Below are positions 20,203 to 35,121 of a stretch of 60,860 bases of DNA, piece by piece. Numbering within the stretch: the stretch's first letter is position 1; each line of letters starts with the position of its first letter. The notes under the pieces were generated by a model, which was not told where the DNA came from, ran no database searches, and was given only the letters and a program-made list of their open reading frames with translations. Position numbers and translations under genes: made by a program. The stretch comes from an uncultured Prochlorococcus sp. (GTDB lineage: Bacteria > Cyanobacteriota > Cyanobacteriia > PCC-6307 > Cyanobiaceae), in assembly GCA_902622705.1 (NCBI GenBank), contig CACNQT010000005.1, positions 1-60,860 of the forward strand, in the 5' to 3' direction.

Positions 20203-20968
20203 AATGGATAGTAAAAAGTGGAATGAGAAAATAAAAAATAATTTCAATGATGCTGCATATCGGTATTTAGAACATTCAAATATTCAGAAATTTTTTGCAA
20301 AAAAGATTGTTCAATTTATCCAAGAATTAAATCCCCACAAAAAAGGAGAATGGATAGATCTAGGATCAGGACCAGGACTATTAGCAGATGAAATAGAAAA
20401 AAAATTTTCTTGCCAAAAAGTATCCAGAATTGATTTCAGCAAGAAAATGCTTCTTGAGAATAAATTATCTAGAAAAAAAATTTTATGGGATTTGAATAAT
20501 GATTTACCACCTGACATAAATAACAACTGTTCTCTATTAACATCAAACTTTTGCATACATTGGTTAAATAACCCAGAAAAGATAATAAAAAATTGGTTTA
20601 GCAAATTAAAGCCTGGAGGTTTTTTAATCATTTCATATCCAACAAAAGATTGTTTTCCTGAATGGAAAGATACTTGTAAAAAAATTGATATTGAATATAG
20701 TGGTCTTAATTTCCTTTGCTCTAAAGAATTATTAAAAGATTTCAAATCTACTGAAATACATTATTCAGAACAGTTGGATTATATTGAAAATTTTGAAGAT
20801 GTATATAAGCTTTTTAGAAGCATTAAAAATATAGGGGCACAATCGACAGAATCTAAACGCAAAACAGTGAAAGAGTTAAAAGAAATGCAAAAGTTTTGGC
20901 CAAAGAATTACAATAATACAGTGAACCTTTCATGGCAAATTGAGATTCAAATCATAAAAAAATTATGA
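20195..20968 (+). CDS. bioC: malonyl-ACP O-methyltransferase
   Basis: SAM-dependent methyltransferase that caps malonyl-ACP so that it can be extended to the pimeloyl chain; up to 257 residues. The family N-terminus (NFNDAAYRYLEHSNIQ) and the SAM motif WIDLGSGPGLLADEI near residues 50-64 are clear, with SLLTSNFCIHWLNNPEKI as the post-motif region. The start may be the ATG at 20195 (8-base overlap with bioK) or the ATG at 20204, three codons later and just past the bioK stop. bioD overlaps its end by 4 bases. Confidence 0.92.
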   Translation: MIEMDSKKWNEKIKNNFNDAAYRYLEHSNIQKFFAKKIVQFIQELNPHKKGEWIDLGSGPGLLADEIEKKFSCQKVSRIDFSKKMLLENKLSRKKILWDLNNDLPPDINNNCSLLTSNFCIHWLNNPEKIIKNWFSKLKPGGFLIISYPTKDCFPEWKDTCKKIDIEYSGLNFLCSKELLKDFKSTEIHYSEQLDYIENFEDVYKLFRSIKNIGAQSTESKRKTVKELKEMQKFWPKNYNNTVNLSWQIEIQIIKKL

Positions 20969-21630
20969 GTAGTCAGAATAGTATTTTCAAATTTATAATT
21001 TGTGGAACAGATACTGATATTGGGAAAACTTTAATAAGCTCTTTTTTCGTTAGAGGATTAAATTCCTTTTATTGGAAGCCAATTCAAAGTGGTATTGAAT
21101 CGCAAACTGATAGTCAAACTGTTGAAGAGCTTTCTCAAGTAAGTAAAGGGAAAATAATTAAAGAAGCTTATGTCTTTACAAAACCTCTTTCTCCTCATTG
21201 GGCTGCTGAAATAGATCAAAAAACTATTAACTTTGACTTGTTGAGCTTGCCAAAAGTAAAAGATTCGCTAATCGTAGAGACCGCAGGTGGATTAATGGTT
21301 CCAATAACACGCAATTTTTTGCAAATAGATCAAATAAAACAATGGAATCTTCCTGTCATACTTGTATGTAAGAGCTCACTTGGTACTCTAAACCATACTC
21401 TGCTTAGTATTGAGGCCTTAAAACGAAGAAATATTGAGATTTTAGGTTTAGTAGTCAATGGCGAAAAACACATAGACAACCCAAAAACTCTAGTTGATTT
21501 TAGTGGCATTCCGTTAATTACTGAATTTCCTTACATCAAGGAAATGGAGTCAAATATTTTAGATATACTATGGAAAGAACTAGACATCAAAAATAAGTTG
21601 ATCTCACTTTTAAACTCAAAAATAAGTTAA
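20965..21630 (+). CDS. bioD: dethiobiotin synthetase
   Basis: ATP-dependent closure of the ureido ring from 7,8-diaminopelargonate and CO2; 221 residues. The P-loop GTDTDIGKT is at residues 14-22, and WKPIQSG and VETAGGLMVPI are the expected substrate-site segments. It overlaps bioC by 4 bases (ATGA) and its stop codon is followed immediately by the bioA start. Full length. Confidence 0.95.
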   Translation: MSSQNSIFKFIICGTDTDIGKTLISSFFVRGLNSFYWKPIQSGIESQTDSQTVEELSQVSKGKIIKEAYVFTKPLSPHWAAEIDQKTINFDLLSLPKVKDSLIVETAGGLMVPITRNFLQIDQIKQWNLPVILVCKSSLGTLNHTLLSIEALKRRNIEILGLVVNGEKHIDNPKTLVDFSGIPLITEFPYIKEMESNILDILWKELDIKNKLISLLNSKIS

Positions 21631-22932
21631 ATGAAATCTTTGGATTCAGAAACTCCAAATCAAGATTGGCACCCAAATATTTGGCCTCCTTTTACACAAA
21701 TCAATAACAGCAAACCGCAAATAGAAGTAACTCATGGTAAAGATGCTGTTCTATTTACTAAAGACCCTAAAAAAGAGCTAATAGATGCAATTAGTAGTTG
21801 GTGGGTAACTCTTCATGGTCATAGTAACGAATATATTGCGGATGCCATTTTTAATCAATCAAAAAAACTTGAGCAAGTTATATTTGCTGATTTCTTACAT
21901 CCACAAGCAAAAAAATTAGCCGAAAGGCTTAGTAAATTAACAAAACTAGAAAGATTGTTCTTTTCTGATAACGGTTCTACCGCAGTGGAGGTAGCCTTTA
22001 AAATTGCCTTCCAATCTTGGCAAAATAGAGGAGAGACAAGATCTCAAATAGTAGCTTTTGATGGTGCATACCATGGCGATACATTTGGAGCAATGGCTTT
22101 AGGTGAAAGAAATATTTTTAATGAGAATTTCGATAATCTTATGTTCCCAGTTAAAAGAGTCCCATGGCCTTCAACTTGGATAAATGACCAAAACGTAGAA
22201 AACAAAGAAAGTGAGGCGATACAAAAATTAGAGACACTTCTTAAAACTCCTACAGTAGCAGTTATCCTTGAGCCACTTGTTCAAGGCGCAGGGGGAATGA
22301 ATATGGTTAGACCTCAGTTTATTAAAAAAGTTTCAGAAACTATAAAAAATAATAATTCCTTGTTAATTGCAGATGAAGTATTAACTGGTTTTGGAAGATG
22401 TGGAAGCCTTTTCGCATTTCAAAAAGCCAAAATCATTCCTGATCTAATAAGTATTTCAAAAGGCTTAACTGGTGGATTTTTACCTATGGGTATAACTTTA
22501 TGTAAAGAAAAAATTTTTCAATCCTTTATTGATGATTCCCCAAGAAAAACATTTTGGCATGGACATAGTTTTACTGCTAATCCTTTAGGTTGTGCTGCGG
22601 CAAACGCTAGCCTTGATTTATTAGAAAAAGAACCACAAAAATACCTTTCATTTGAAGAAAAACATTTATCTCATTTAATTAAATTTAAAAAATTACCTTA
22701 CGTAAAAAATATAAGAGTATCAGGCACAATTGCTGCCTTCGATTTAGATATTGGGAACAAAAAAAGCTATCTTAATAATATTGGTAAAGAAATAAAGAGT
22801 CTTGCAATGGAGAAAGGTTTATTTATTAGGCCCCTCGGAAATGTTATTTACCTCTTGCCGCCTCTCTGTATAACCGATGATCAATTAGAAAAAAGTTACT
22901 GGATAATAAGGCAAATCCTAGAAAATCTTTAG
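21631..22932 (+). CDS. bioA: adenosylmethionine-8-amino-7-oxononanoate aminotransferase
   Basis: PLP aminotransferase making diaminopelargonate, 433 residues. The PLP lysine is Lys277 in DLISISKGLTGGFLPMG; WWVTLHGHSN, FSDNGSTAVEVAFKIAFQ and ADEVLTGFGRCG match class III aminotransferases of the BioA type. It closes the five-gene biotin operon with no gap after bioD. bioB, for the last sulphur insertion, is not in the window. Converges on the DUF3143 gene with 8 bases between stops. Confidence 0.95.
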   Translation: MKSLDSETPNQDWHPNIWPPFTQINNSKPQIEVTHGKDAVLFTKDPKKELIDAISSWWVTLHGHSNEYIADAIFNQSKKLEQVIFADFLHPQAKKLAERLSKLTKLERLFFSDNGSTAVEVAFKIAFQSWQNRGETRSQIVAFDGAYHGDTFGAMALGERNIFNENFDNLMFPVKRVPWPSTWINDQNVENKESEAIQKLETLLKTPTVAVILEPLVQGAGGMNMVRPQFIKKVSETIKNNNSLLIADEVLTGFGRCGSLFAFQKAKIIPDLISISKGLTGGFLPMGITLCKEKIFQSFIDDSPRKTFWHGHSFTANPLGCAAANASLDLLEKEPQKYLSFEEKHLSHLIKFKKLPYVKNIRVSGTIAAFDLDIGNKKSYLNNIGKEIKSLAMEKGLFIRPLGNVIYLLPPLCITDDQLEKSYWIIRQILENL

Positions 22933-22940
22933 ATAGAAAT

Positions 22941-23198
22941 TTAAGGTCCCTGTAGTATTGCATTTTCCACATCTTCTCTATTAATACAATAGGAAAATAG
23001 TCTTTTAGTTTCTTGTCCTTCACTTTCCCAGATAACACTTAAATCTTCTTGCTCAAAAATAATAGTTGCATTCCAAGTAGAAATTAACAGGTACCATTTA
23101 GATGGATTATTAAAATCCTTGACTGCACCTAAATCAGTTAGCCACAATTCCAATGATTGAAGTGAATGTTGGTTAATAGGTTTTTTAGAAGGATTCAC
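22941..23198 (-). CDS. DUF3143 domain protein, 85 aa
   Basis: A small soluble protein of 85 residues, start GTG at 23198. The sequence (HSLQSLELWLTDLGAVKDFNNPSKW ... ATIIFEQEDLSVIWES) matches what I recall as the cyanobacterial DUF3143 family; no function is known to me. It lies 15 bases downstream of the DnaJ-domain gene on the same strand, a pairing that suggests a joint transcript and perhaps a shared folding or assembly role (inference). Confidence 0.8.
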   Translation of the reverse strand: MNPSKKPINQHSLQSLELWLTDLGAVKDFNNPSKWYLLISTWNATIIFEQEDLSVIWESEGQETKRLFSYCINREDVENAILQGP

Positions 23199-23213
23199 GG
23201 ACTTTTTAAAGTA

Positions 23214-23663
23214 TTATTTTACTAACCAGATAGGTATCGTATCTAATTCTTTGCCAGTAAAAGAGGCAATAAAAATCGAACCAATCAAACAAATTGCAAT
23301 GATAATAAATAAAAGAAATAAAGAAAATAATTCCCCATTTGAAAAAGGTCTTCTATTCCCTACTAAATTTTGATTGTTTGAATCGATTATTAAATTATTT
23401 AAAACTTTAATATTATTCTTACTTCTATATTTTTCCTTTAGTTTGGCATCATATATTTTCCTCAAATTACTATTATTCAAATTTTCATAAGCTTCCAAAA
23501 CAGCTTGGAATTTGCTTTTAGCTTCGTCTATTTCTAAAGAAGTTGTGTCAGGATGCAACTCAATGGAAAGTTTGCAAAATGCCTTTCTTAATTCATGATT
23601 TGAGGCATTTTCATCTACACCTAAAATTTTGTAATAAGAAATTTTCCCTTTCAAAATAATCAT
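23214..23663 (-). CDS. DnaJ (J-domain) membrane protein, 149 aa
   Basis: An N-terminal J domain (YKILGVDENASNHELRKAFCKL) carries the essential HPD tripeptide at residues 37-39, which stimulates Hsp70/DnaK ATPase. The zinc-finger and C-terminal client domains of true DnaJ are missing. Instead a single membrane segment lies at about residues 113-135 (FSLFLLFIIIAICLIGSIFI), so this is a type III J protein that would recruit DnaK to a membrane. Paired with the DUF3143 gene. Divergent from rsmG. Confidence 0.9.
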   Translation of the reverse strand: MIILKGKISYYKILGVDENASNHELRKAFCKLSIELHPDTTSLEIDEAKSKFQAVLEAYENLNNSNLRKIYDAKLKEKYRSKNNIKVLNNLIIDSNNQNLVGNRRPFSNGELFSLFLLFIIIAICLIGSIFIASFTGKELDTIPIWLVK

Positions 23664-23716
23664 TTATTAATATTGTAATTCTAATGAATTTTTAATAAAT
23701 AGAATGTATTTAACGA

Positions 23717-24457
23717 ATGGTAAAAATTTATATTTATAAAGAAATGAAAAAACAAAACATCCCTGAAGAAATATCTGCCCTAATAACTGAAGAAGAAATA
23801 ATTATGTTTCAAGAATTGCAAATTCAAATTAAAGAATTAAATAATAAAACCAATCTTACGAGATTAATTAATGGTGATGATTATTGGATATCTCAAGTTT
23901 TTGACAGCATTTGGCCATATAAAACTTTCCATAATATTAATTTTGATAATAAAAAATTTTTAGATATTGGATCTGGATGTGGCTTCCCTGGTTTAGCTTA
24001 TGCCATAACGCATCCTACTTCAGAAATATATCTAGTTGATTCTTCCAAAAAGAAAACAGATGCTTTAAAAAGCCTAATAAGGGAGATCAATTTCAAAAAC
24101 AATATTCATGTAATCAATGCTCGTATTGAAAATTTAGCCCATCAATCTTCAATGAGAAATAGTTTCGATATAGCAACTACCAGAGCCGTGAGTCATCCAT
24201 CAACAGTTTCAGAATATATAATACCAATGCTAAAAAAAGATGGATTAGGAATTTTATATATTGGGAAATGGACTGATGAAGAAAGTAAAAATCTAGAAAA
24301 AACTTTAGAAATATTAGAAGGCAAATTCAAAGAGAAAAAGAAGATTCTATTACCAAAAAATAAAGGCACCCGAAATATTATTCTTATTCAACCTAAGAAT
24401 TTTTGCTCTGAAATTTACCCTAGAAAAGTTGGTAAACCTGAGAAAAATCCATTATGA
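23717..24457 (+). CDS. rsmG: 16S rRNA (guanine527-N7)-methyltransferase RsmG
   Basis: Methylates G527 of 16S rRNA; also called GidB. The 246-residue frame has the SAM motif FLDIGSGCGFPGLAYA at about residues 81-96, DIATTRAVSHPSTVSEY and a GTRNIILI ending. An alternative ATG nine codons in (MKKQNIPEE) would remove MVKIYIYKE, and may be the true start because those residues are not family-like. Its stop lies 2 bases from the convergent aldo/keto reductase stop. Confidence 0.93.
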   Translation: MVKIYIYKEMKKQNIPEEISALITEEEIIMFQELQIQIKELNNKTNLTRLINGDDYWISQVFDSIWPYKTFHNINFDNKKFLDIGSGCGFPGLAYAITHPTSEIYLVDSSKKKTDALKSLIREINFKNNIHVINARIENLAHQSSMRNSFDIATTRAVSHPSTVSEYIIPMLKKDGLGILYIGKWTDEESKNLEKTLEILEGKFKEKKKILLPKNKGTRNIILIQPKNFCSEIYPRKVGKPEKNPL

Positions 24458-24459
24458 AA

Positions 24460-25653
24460 TTATTTTTTCGATAATCTTTTAGCAACTTTATCGCCAAACT
24501 TTTCTTTTAAATTTCTTAATTTATTTATAACTTTTTTTGGATTTATATGGCCTTGTAAAACTTTCAATACTTTCCCTTCAGAAACATCCTCATCGAGTAA
24601 ATTAGCGTTATATCCAGGGAACCAATGACTTCCATTCCCAAGCAGTTGATATCTAGCTCTTGCAAATCCTTCCATATCAAACGAATCCATTAAATTTGAA
24701 AGCCATAGCAAAACGGGGATATTAATATTGCCAGGAGTATATTCCCAACTCGGTAGATTTTTATTCCAATTTTGATACCACTCTAAACCTAAAACATTAA
24801 TCGATTCCTGCCTTAATCTATTGATTATTTTTGGAACATACTTCTCCGATTCTGATAACAATGAAACAGCTTCTAAATGCAGGTCAAAATCTGCCTCTTT
24901 TGCAATACCCACACTAAGGGTATGGACATTTTTATTTCTTAAACAAAAAAGATCATTAAAAACTATGGGATGAAGTGGTCTACAAAGTTCCAACATTTTT
25001 TCTGAGGGGGTATGAAGATGTCCCCCTTTATCAGTAGGACTTATTATGAAAACCCCAAGATCATACTTATTTGCTAAATTTATAACCTTTGTATTTTCTT
25101 GATTTATAAAATACCAATGCAAATTTACATAATCAAATAAGTTTGTAGAAATAGCCTTCTCAATGAGAGAAGATTTTCCATGGGTCGAAAATCCAATAGA
25201 TCCAATTAGATTTTCTTTTTGCAAATTCCTCAAAATGTCAATACATCCTCCATTTCTAATGGCCTGATGTAAGTGTTCAACTTTGTTAATGCCATGTAAT
25301 GCTAATAAATCAATTTTTTTAACTTTCAATTTTTCAATACTTGACATAACATCTCTCTCAAATATTTTTGGATCACTATTTGGAGGAATCTTTGTTTGAA
25401 TTATGTTGGGTATTTTTTTAGAGTTTTCAAAACCCATTCCTAATTGCACCTCAGAAGTTCCATAGTACTTAGCTGTTTCTACATGATTTAAGCCATATTT
25501 GTTTGCCAGATTTAATATATTTTCTACTTTATTTTGTTCTTGATATGAAATCTTGGAAAAATCTAATTGATCCCAACTTTTTTGGAATCTCATACCACCC
25601 AAAGATAAAATAGGTATCTTAAGGTTGGTTCTGCCAAACCTACGATATTGCAT
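24460..25653 (-). CDS. aldo/keto reductase family protein, 397 aa
   Basis: A TIM-barrel oxidoreductase of the AKR superfamily, beginning MQYRRFGRTNLKIPILSLGG. The tetrad positions are Glu59, Tyr64, Lys88 and His120 (HVETAKYYGTSE, IIQTKIPP, LLALHGIN); the first is Glu where the family normally has Asp. After the barrel there is an extra C-terminal region of about 100 residues with Trp-rich segments (YQNWNKNLPSWEYTPGN, NGSHWFPGYNA), similar to the ferredoxin-containing AKR class but with no cysteine cluster of its own. A 4Fe-4S ferredoxin gene lies 10 bases upstream and may supply it with electrons (inference). Substrate unknown. Confidence 0.85.
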   Translation of the reverse strand: MQYRRFGRTNLKIPILSLGGMRFQKSWDQLDFSKISYQEQNKVENILNLANKYGLNHVETAKYYGTSEVQLGMGFENSKKIPNIIQTKIPPNSDPKIFERDVMSSIEKLKVKKIDLLALHGINKVEHLHQAIRNGGCIDILRNLQKENLIGSIGFSTHGKSSLIEKAISTNLFDYVNLHWYFINQENTKVINLANKYDLGVFIISPTDKGGHLHTPSEKMLELCRPLHPIVFNDLFCLRNKNVHTLSVGIAKEADFDLHLEAVSLLSESEKYVPKIINRLRQESINVLGLEWYQNWNKNLPSWEYTPGNINIPVLLWLSNLMDSFDMEGFARARYQLLGNGSHWFPGYNANLLDEDVSEGKVLKVLQGHINPKKVINKLRNLKEKFGDKVAKRLSKK

Positions 25654-25663
25654 CTTTTTGGAA

Positions 25664-26023
25664 TTAATGCTTATTCATTCTTGGTGGTTTTCCAAATGAT
25701 TGAAACATATCTCTATCAAGACTATTCTCTAAATCGTCCAATTCTTCAAACTTGACCCAATGAATACAATCAACAGGGCAGGTATCTATTGCTTCTTGTA
25801 TTACATCAACAATATCTCCATCTTGTCTTATTGCTCGGCTTCTGCCATGAAATTCATCAACTAAGAAAGTATTTGAAGCCACGTGTACACAGTATTGACA
25901 ACCAATACACTTAGCTTCATCAACCCATACAGCTTTTTCAGCTAATTGACCACCTAGTACAGGCTCCCAGCCTGTAATTTCTTTATTTTCTTCGAAATTA
26001 TCAAATGGATCGATAAAATCCAT
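25664..26023 (-). CDS. 4Fe-4S ferredoxin with N- and C-terminal extensions
   Basis: A 119-residue protein with one [4Fe-4S] site: Cys39, Cys42, Cys45 (KCIGCQYC) and Cys82 (DTCPVDC), with Cys86 extra. About 30 residues before and 30 after the ferredoxin core are acidic or neutral and unlike plain bacterial ferredoxins. It lies 9 bases downstream of the Ycf35-like gene and 10 bases upstream of the aldo/keto reductase, all on the minus strand. Likely an electron carrier for a neighbour; the partner is not known. Confidence 0.9.
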   Translation of the reverse strand: MDFIDPFDNFEENKEITGWEPVLGGQLAEKAVWVDEAKCIGCQYCVHVASNTFLVDEFHGRSRAIRQDGDIVDVIQEAIDTCPVDCIHWVKFEELDDLENSLDRDMFQSFGKPPRMNKH

Positions 26024-26032
26024 AATTTTACA

Positions 26033-26425
26033 TTAATTATCCCACTTGGTTAAAACCAATTCAATTGAACCATCATTTTGGTTTTTTTGCTCTACTATTT
26101 GGTAACCATCATTTTTTGTTTTGGAAATTATTGTTTGGTAAGCATACATTTGAGTAACTTTAGAAATAAATCTTTCAACTGGAAGCTCAAATTTCCATAG
26201 ATCTAGATCAGTCACTAATTCATAAGCACTTGAATTATTGTCCCATTTAAATCCAACTTTAGTATCACCAGGTAGATGCATACTTATATCAACAGCTGTA
26301 AACTTACCTCTATAACCTTTAACAAAGTTTTCTTCTCGATTAATATTATAACCTAGACTATTGAGGGCCTTAATTAATGGCTCTGCTTCTTTAAGCTGTG
26401 TTTTAATAGTACTAAAATGTGACAT
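26033..26425 (-). CDS. ycf35: DUF1257 / Ycf35 family protein
   Basis: A 130-residue protein beginning MSHFSTIKTQLKEAEPLIKALNSLGY, the recognisable Ycf35 (DUF1257) N-terminus also found in red-algal plastids. The GFKWDNNSSAYELVTDLDLW stretch and the C-terminal QTIISKTKNDGYQIVEQKNQ fit as well. Its function is unknown. The start overlaps the end of the DUF2997 gene by 14 bases, and these two families occur side by side widely, so they probably act together. Confidence 0.88.
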   Translation of the reverse strand: MSHFSTIKTQLKEAEPLIKALNSLGYNINREENFVKGYRGKFTAVDISMHLPGDTKVGFKWDNNSSAYELVTDLDLWKFELPVERFISKVTQMYAYQTIISKTKNDGYQIVEQKNQNDGSIELVLTKWDN

Positions 26426-26627
26426 TAGATTCTTTGTTTAATTGTTTTAAGTTTTCATTTTTATTAGAGATGAAAGCATCAGATGTTTTAGTCTTAACTG
26501 TTACTTTACCGAGAGCATCTTCGAGATTTTTTGTGGCTTCATTACATGAATGACCTGTAAAACCTTCAACAGTCTCTTCAACTCTACCGTCTTGATGAAT
26601 TTTGAATCTCAATGTTTTTTGAGGCAT
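26412..26627 (-). CDS. DUF2997 family protein
   Basis: A small protein starting MPQKTLRFKIHQDGRVEETVEGFTG, the typical DUF2997 form; 71 residues from the ATG at 26627. A TTG three codons upstream (26636) is possible but the ATG gives the family's normal N-terminus. Cys and glycine in GFTGHSCNEATKNLEDALG are conserved-looking. First gene of the cluster with Ycf35, ferredoxin and aldo/keto reductase; the 152 bases upstream should hold its promoter. Function unknown. Confidence 0.85.
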   Translation of the reverse strand: MPQKTLRFKIHQDGRVEETVEGFTGHSCNEATKNLEDALGKVTVKTKTSDAFISNKNENLKQLNKESNVTF

Positions 26628-26779
26628 AAAATTCAAGTACTTATTACTTTTTTAACTTTATATAGAATAACGAAAATTTTTTGTTTCAGTTGGTACAAGT
26701 TAATTAATTTTAATTTTTATATTGAATATCTGATAAATAAATCTTTTCGATAACTTCCTGAAAAAAAAATTAAATATAT

Positions 26780-27547
26780 TCAATTATAAAAAGCTTGCAT
26801 CCCCATTGAATCTAGAGCAGTTTTTGCTTCTTCCATAACGGATGGCTCTTTATCGAAAAGAGCTATTTTGGTGCATTCATCCACGAAACATTCTTGAAAT
26901 GTATTATTTAATTTTTCAAACAACCTACACAATGACCAAATGCAATTACTTCTGACACCTGATTCATTATCTATTTTTAAACTTATTAAAAGCTGTTCTG
27001 CTGCTAATTCAGCGTTTTTGGAGGAAACATTTCCGATTTCAGCTAAAGAACTAGATGACCATAGCCTTACTGCAGCTACATCATTTTTTAATGCATTTAT
27101 TAATGGCTTCAATACAATTTGGTTATCATAATTAGCTAAGCTCCACGCAGTAGCTCTTCTGACATAAGCGTTATCATCAGTCTCCAAAAGACTGACAAGT
27201 TTCTGGACTGCGCTAGGGCATGGATTCCGGCCTAAAGCATATACAGCACTCATTCTCTCAACAGGACAAGGTTGATCAAGTAATGGTAATAAAAGAGGGA
27301 AAGATCTTTGATCTCTATATTCACAAAATATTCTTAAGCCCTGTATTCTCTCTTCTCTGCTGCCTTTTAACATTTTTAAAGCTTCATTGCACTCTTGAGT
27401 TATATTTAAACCTTTTGAAAAATTATCTTCATCAATTTGCTCTAAAGGATCTATTTCAATCTCTAAAGCCAATTCTCTGGCCAAAACATCTGGGTCAACA
27501 GCTATTTCAGCTAAGCTTTCTTTATTAGGTTCCTTATTTTTTGTCAT
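26780..27547 (-). CDS. HEAT-repeat protein, 255 aa
   Basis: After an acidic N-terminus of about 50 residues (EIAVDPDVLARELALEIEID) come tandem helical repeats: RIQGLRIFCEYRDQRSFPLL, VERMSAVYALGRNPCPSAVQ, NAYVRRATAWSLANYDNQIV, VAAVRLWSSSSLAEIGNV and SGVRSNCIWSLCRL. These are HEAT/PBS-lyase-type repeats, as in phycobilin lyases, but also in many scaffold proteins. Because Prochlorococcus has lost most phycobilisomes, a lyase role is not assumed. It is 143 bases away from the DUF2997 start side and upstream of nothing obvious. Confidence 0.82.
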   Translation of the reverse strand: MTKNKEPNKESLAEIAVDPDVLARELALEIEIDPLEQIDEDNFSKGLNITQECNEALKMLKGSREERIQGLRIFCEYRDQRSFPLLLPLLDQPCPVERMSAVYALGRNPCPSAVQKLVSLLETDDNAYVRRATAWSLANYDNQIVLKPLINALKNDVAAVRLWSSSSLAEIGNVSSKNAELAAEQLLISLKIDNESGVRSNCIWSLCRLFEKLNNTFQECFVDECTKIALFDKEPSVMEEAKTALDSMGMQAFYN

Positions 27548-27565
27548 TTTCTAAAACTAAAATTA

Positions 27566-27691
27566 TTAATTAATTGGGGCAGGAGTCACCATATCTCCTG
27601 GCAACCAAATTCTTGCGCTGACTGCTAAAAAGGCAATCCCAAAAAGTGCAACGATTGCGAAAGGTAAAATTTTCGTCTTGATAAAACCCAA
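27566..27691 (-). CDS. small one-helix membrane protein candidate, 41 aa
   Basis: My own translation of the gap between rlmN and the HEAT-repeat gene gives a 41-residue frame from a TTG at 27691 to a TAA at 27566-27568. It reads MGFIKTKILPFAIVALFGIA, then FLAVSARIW, and ends LPGDMVTPAPIN. A positive N-terminus, one hydrophobic helix (about residues 9-26) and a proline-rich tail resemble small photosynthetic or respiratory complex subunits. No ATG exists in frame, since a stop lies two codons upstream of the TTG. I do not recognise a named family. Confidence 0.5.
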   Translation of the reverse strand: MGFIKTKILPFAIVALFGIAFLAVSARIWLPGDMVTPAPIN

Positions 27692-27760
27692 AGATTATTA
27701 ATTAATTAACACAATAATAACCTGTTTAATAGACTTTTAAAAAATTTTTCTTAGAAAATA

Positions 27761-28819
<1,059 letters not shown>

Positions 28820-28836
28820 TTAGTTCAATACTATTT

Positions 28837-29013
<177 letters not shown>

Positions 29014-29043
29014 CTAGTAACTAAAAATAATATTAGATAATAT

Positions 29044-33153
<4,110 letters not shown>

Positions 33154-33177
33154 TTAATGAAAAATAGTTTTTAAAGA

Positions 33178-35109
<1,932 letters not shown>

Positions 35110-35121
35110 TTAATTGAGTAT

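Noticed and set aside
22844-23038. 64-residue minus-strand frame across the bioA/DUF3143 junction
   Set aside because: Overlaps the ends of two well-supported genes and has no recognisable motif.
26550-26753. 67-residue plus-strand frame over the DUF2997 start
   Set aside because: Antisense to DUF2997 and its promoter region; composition is not protein-like and no family is recognisable.
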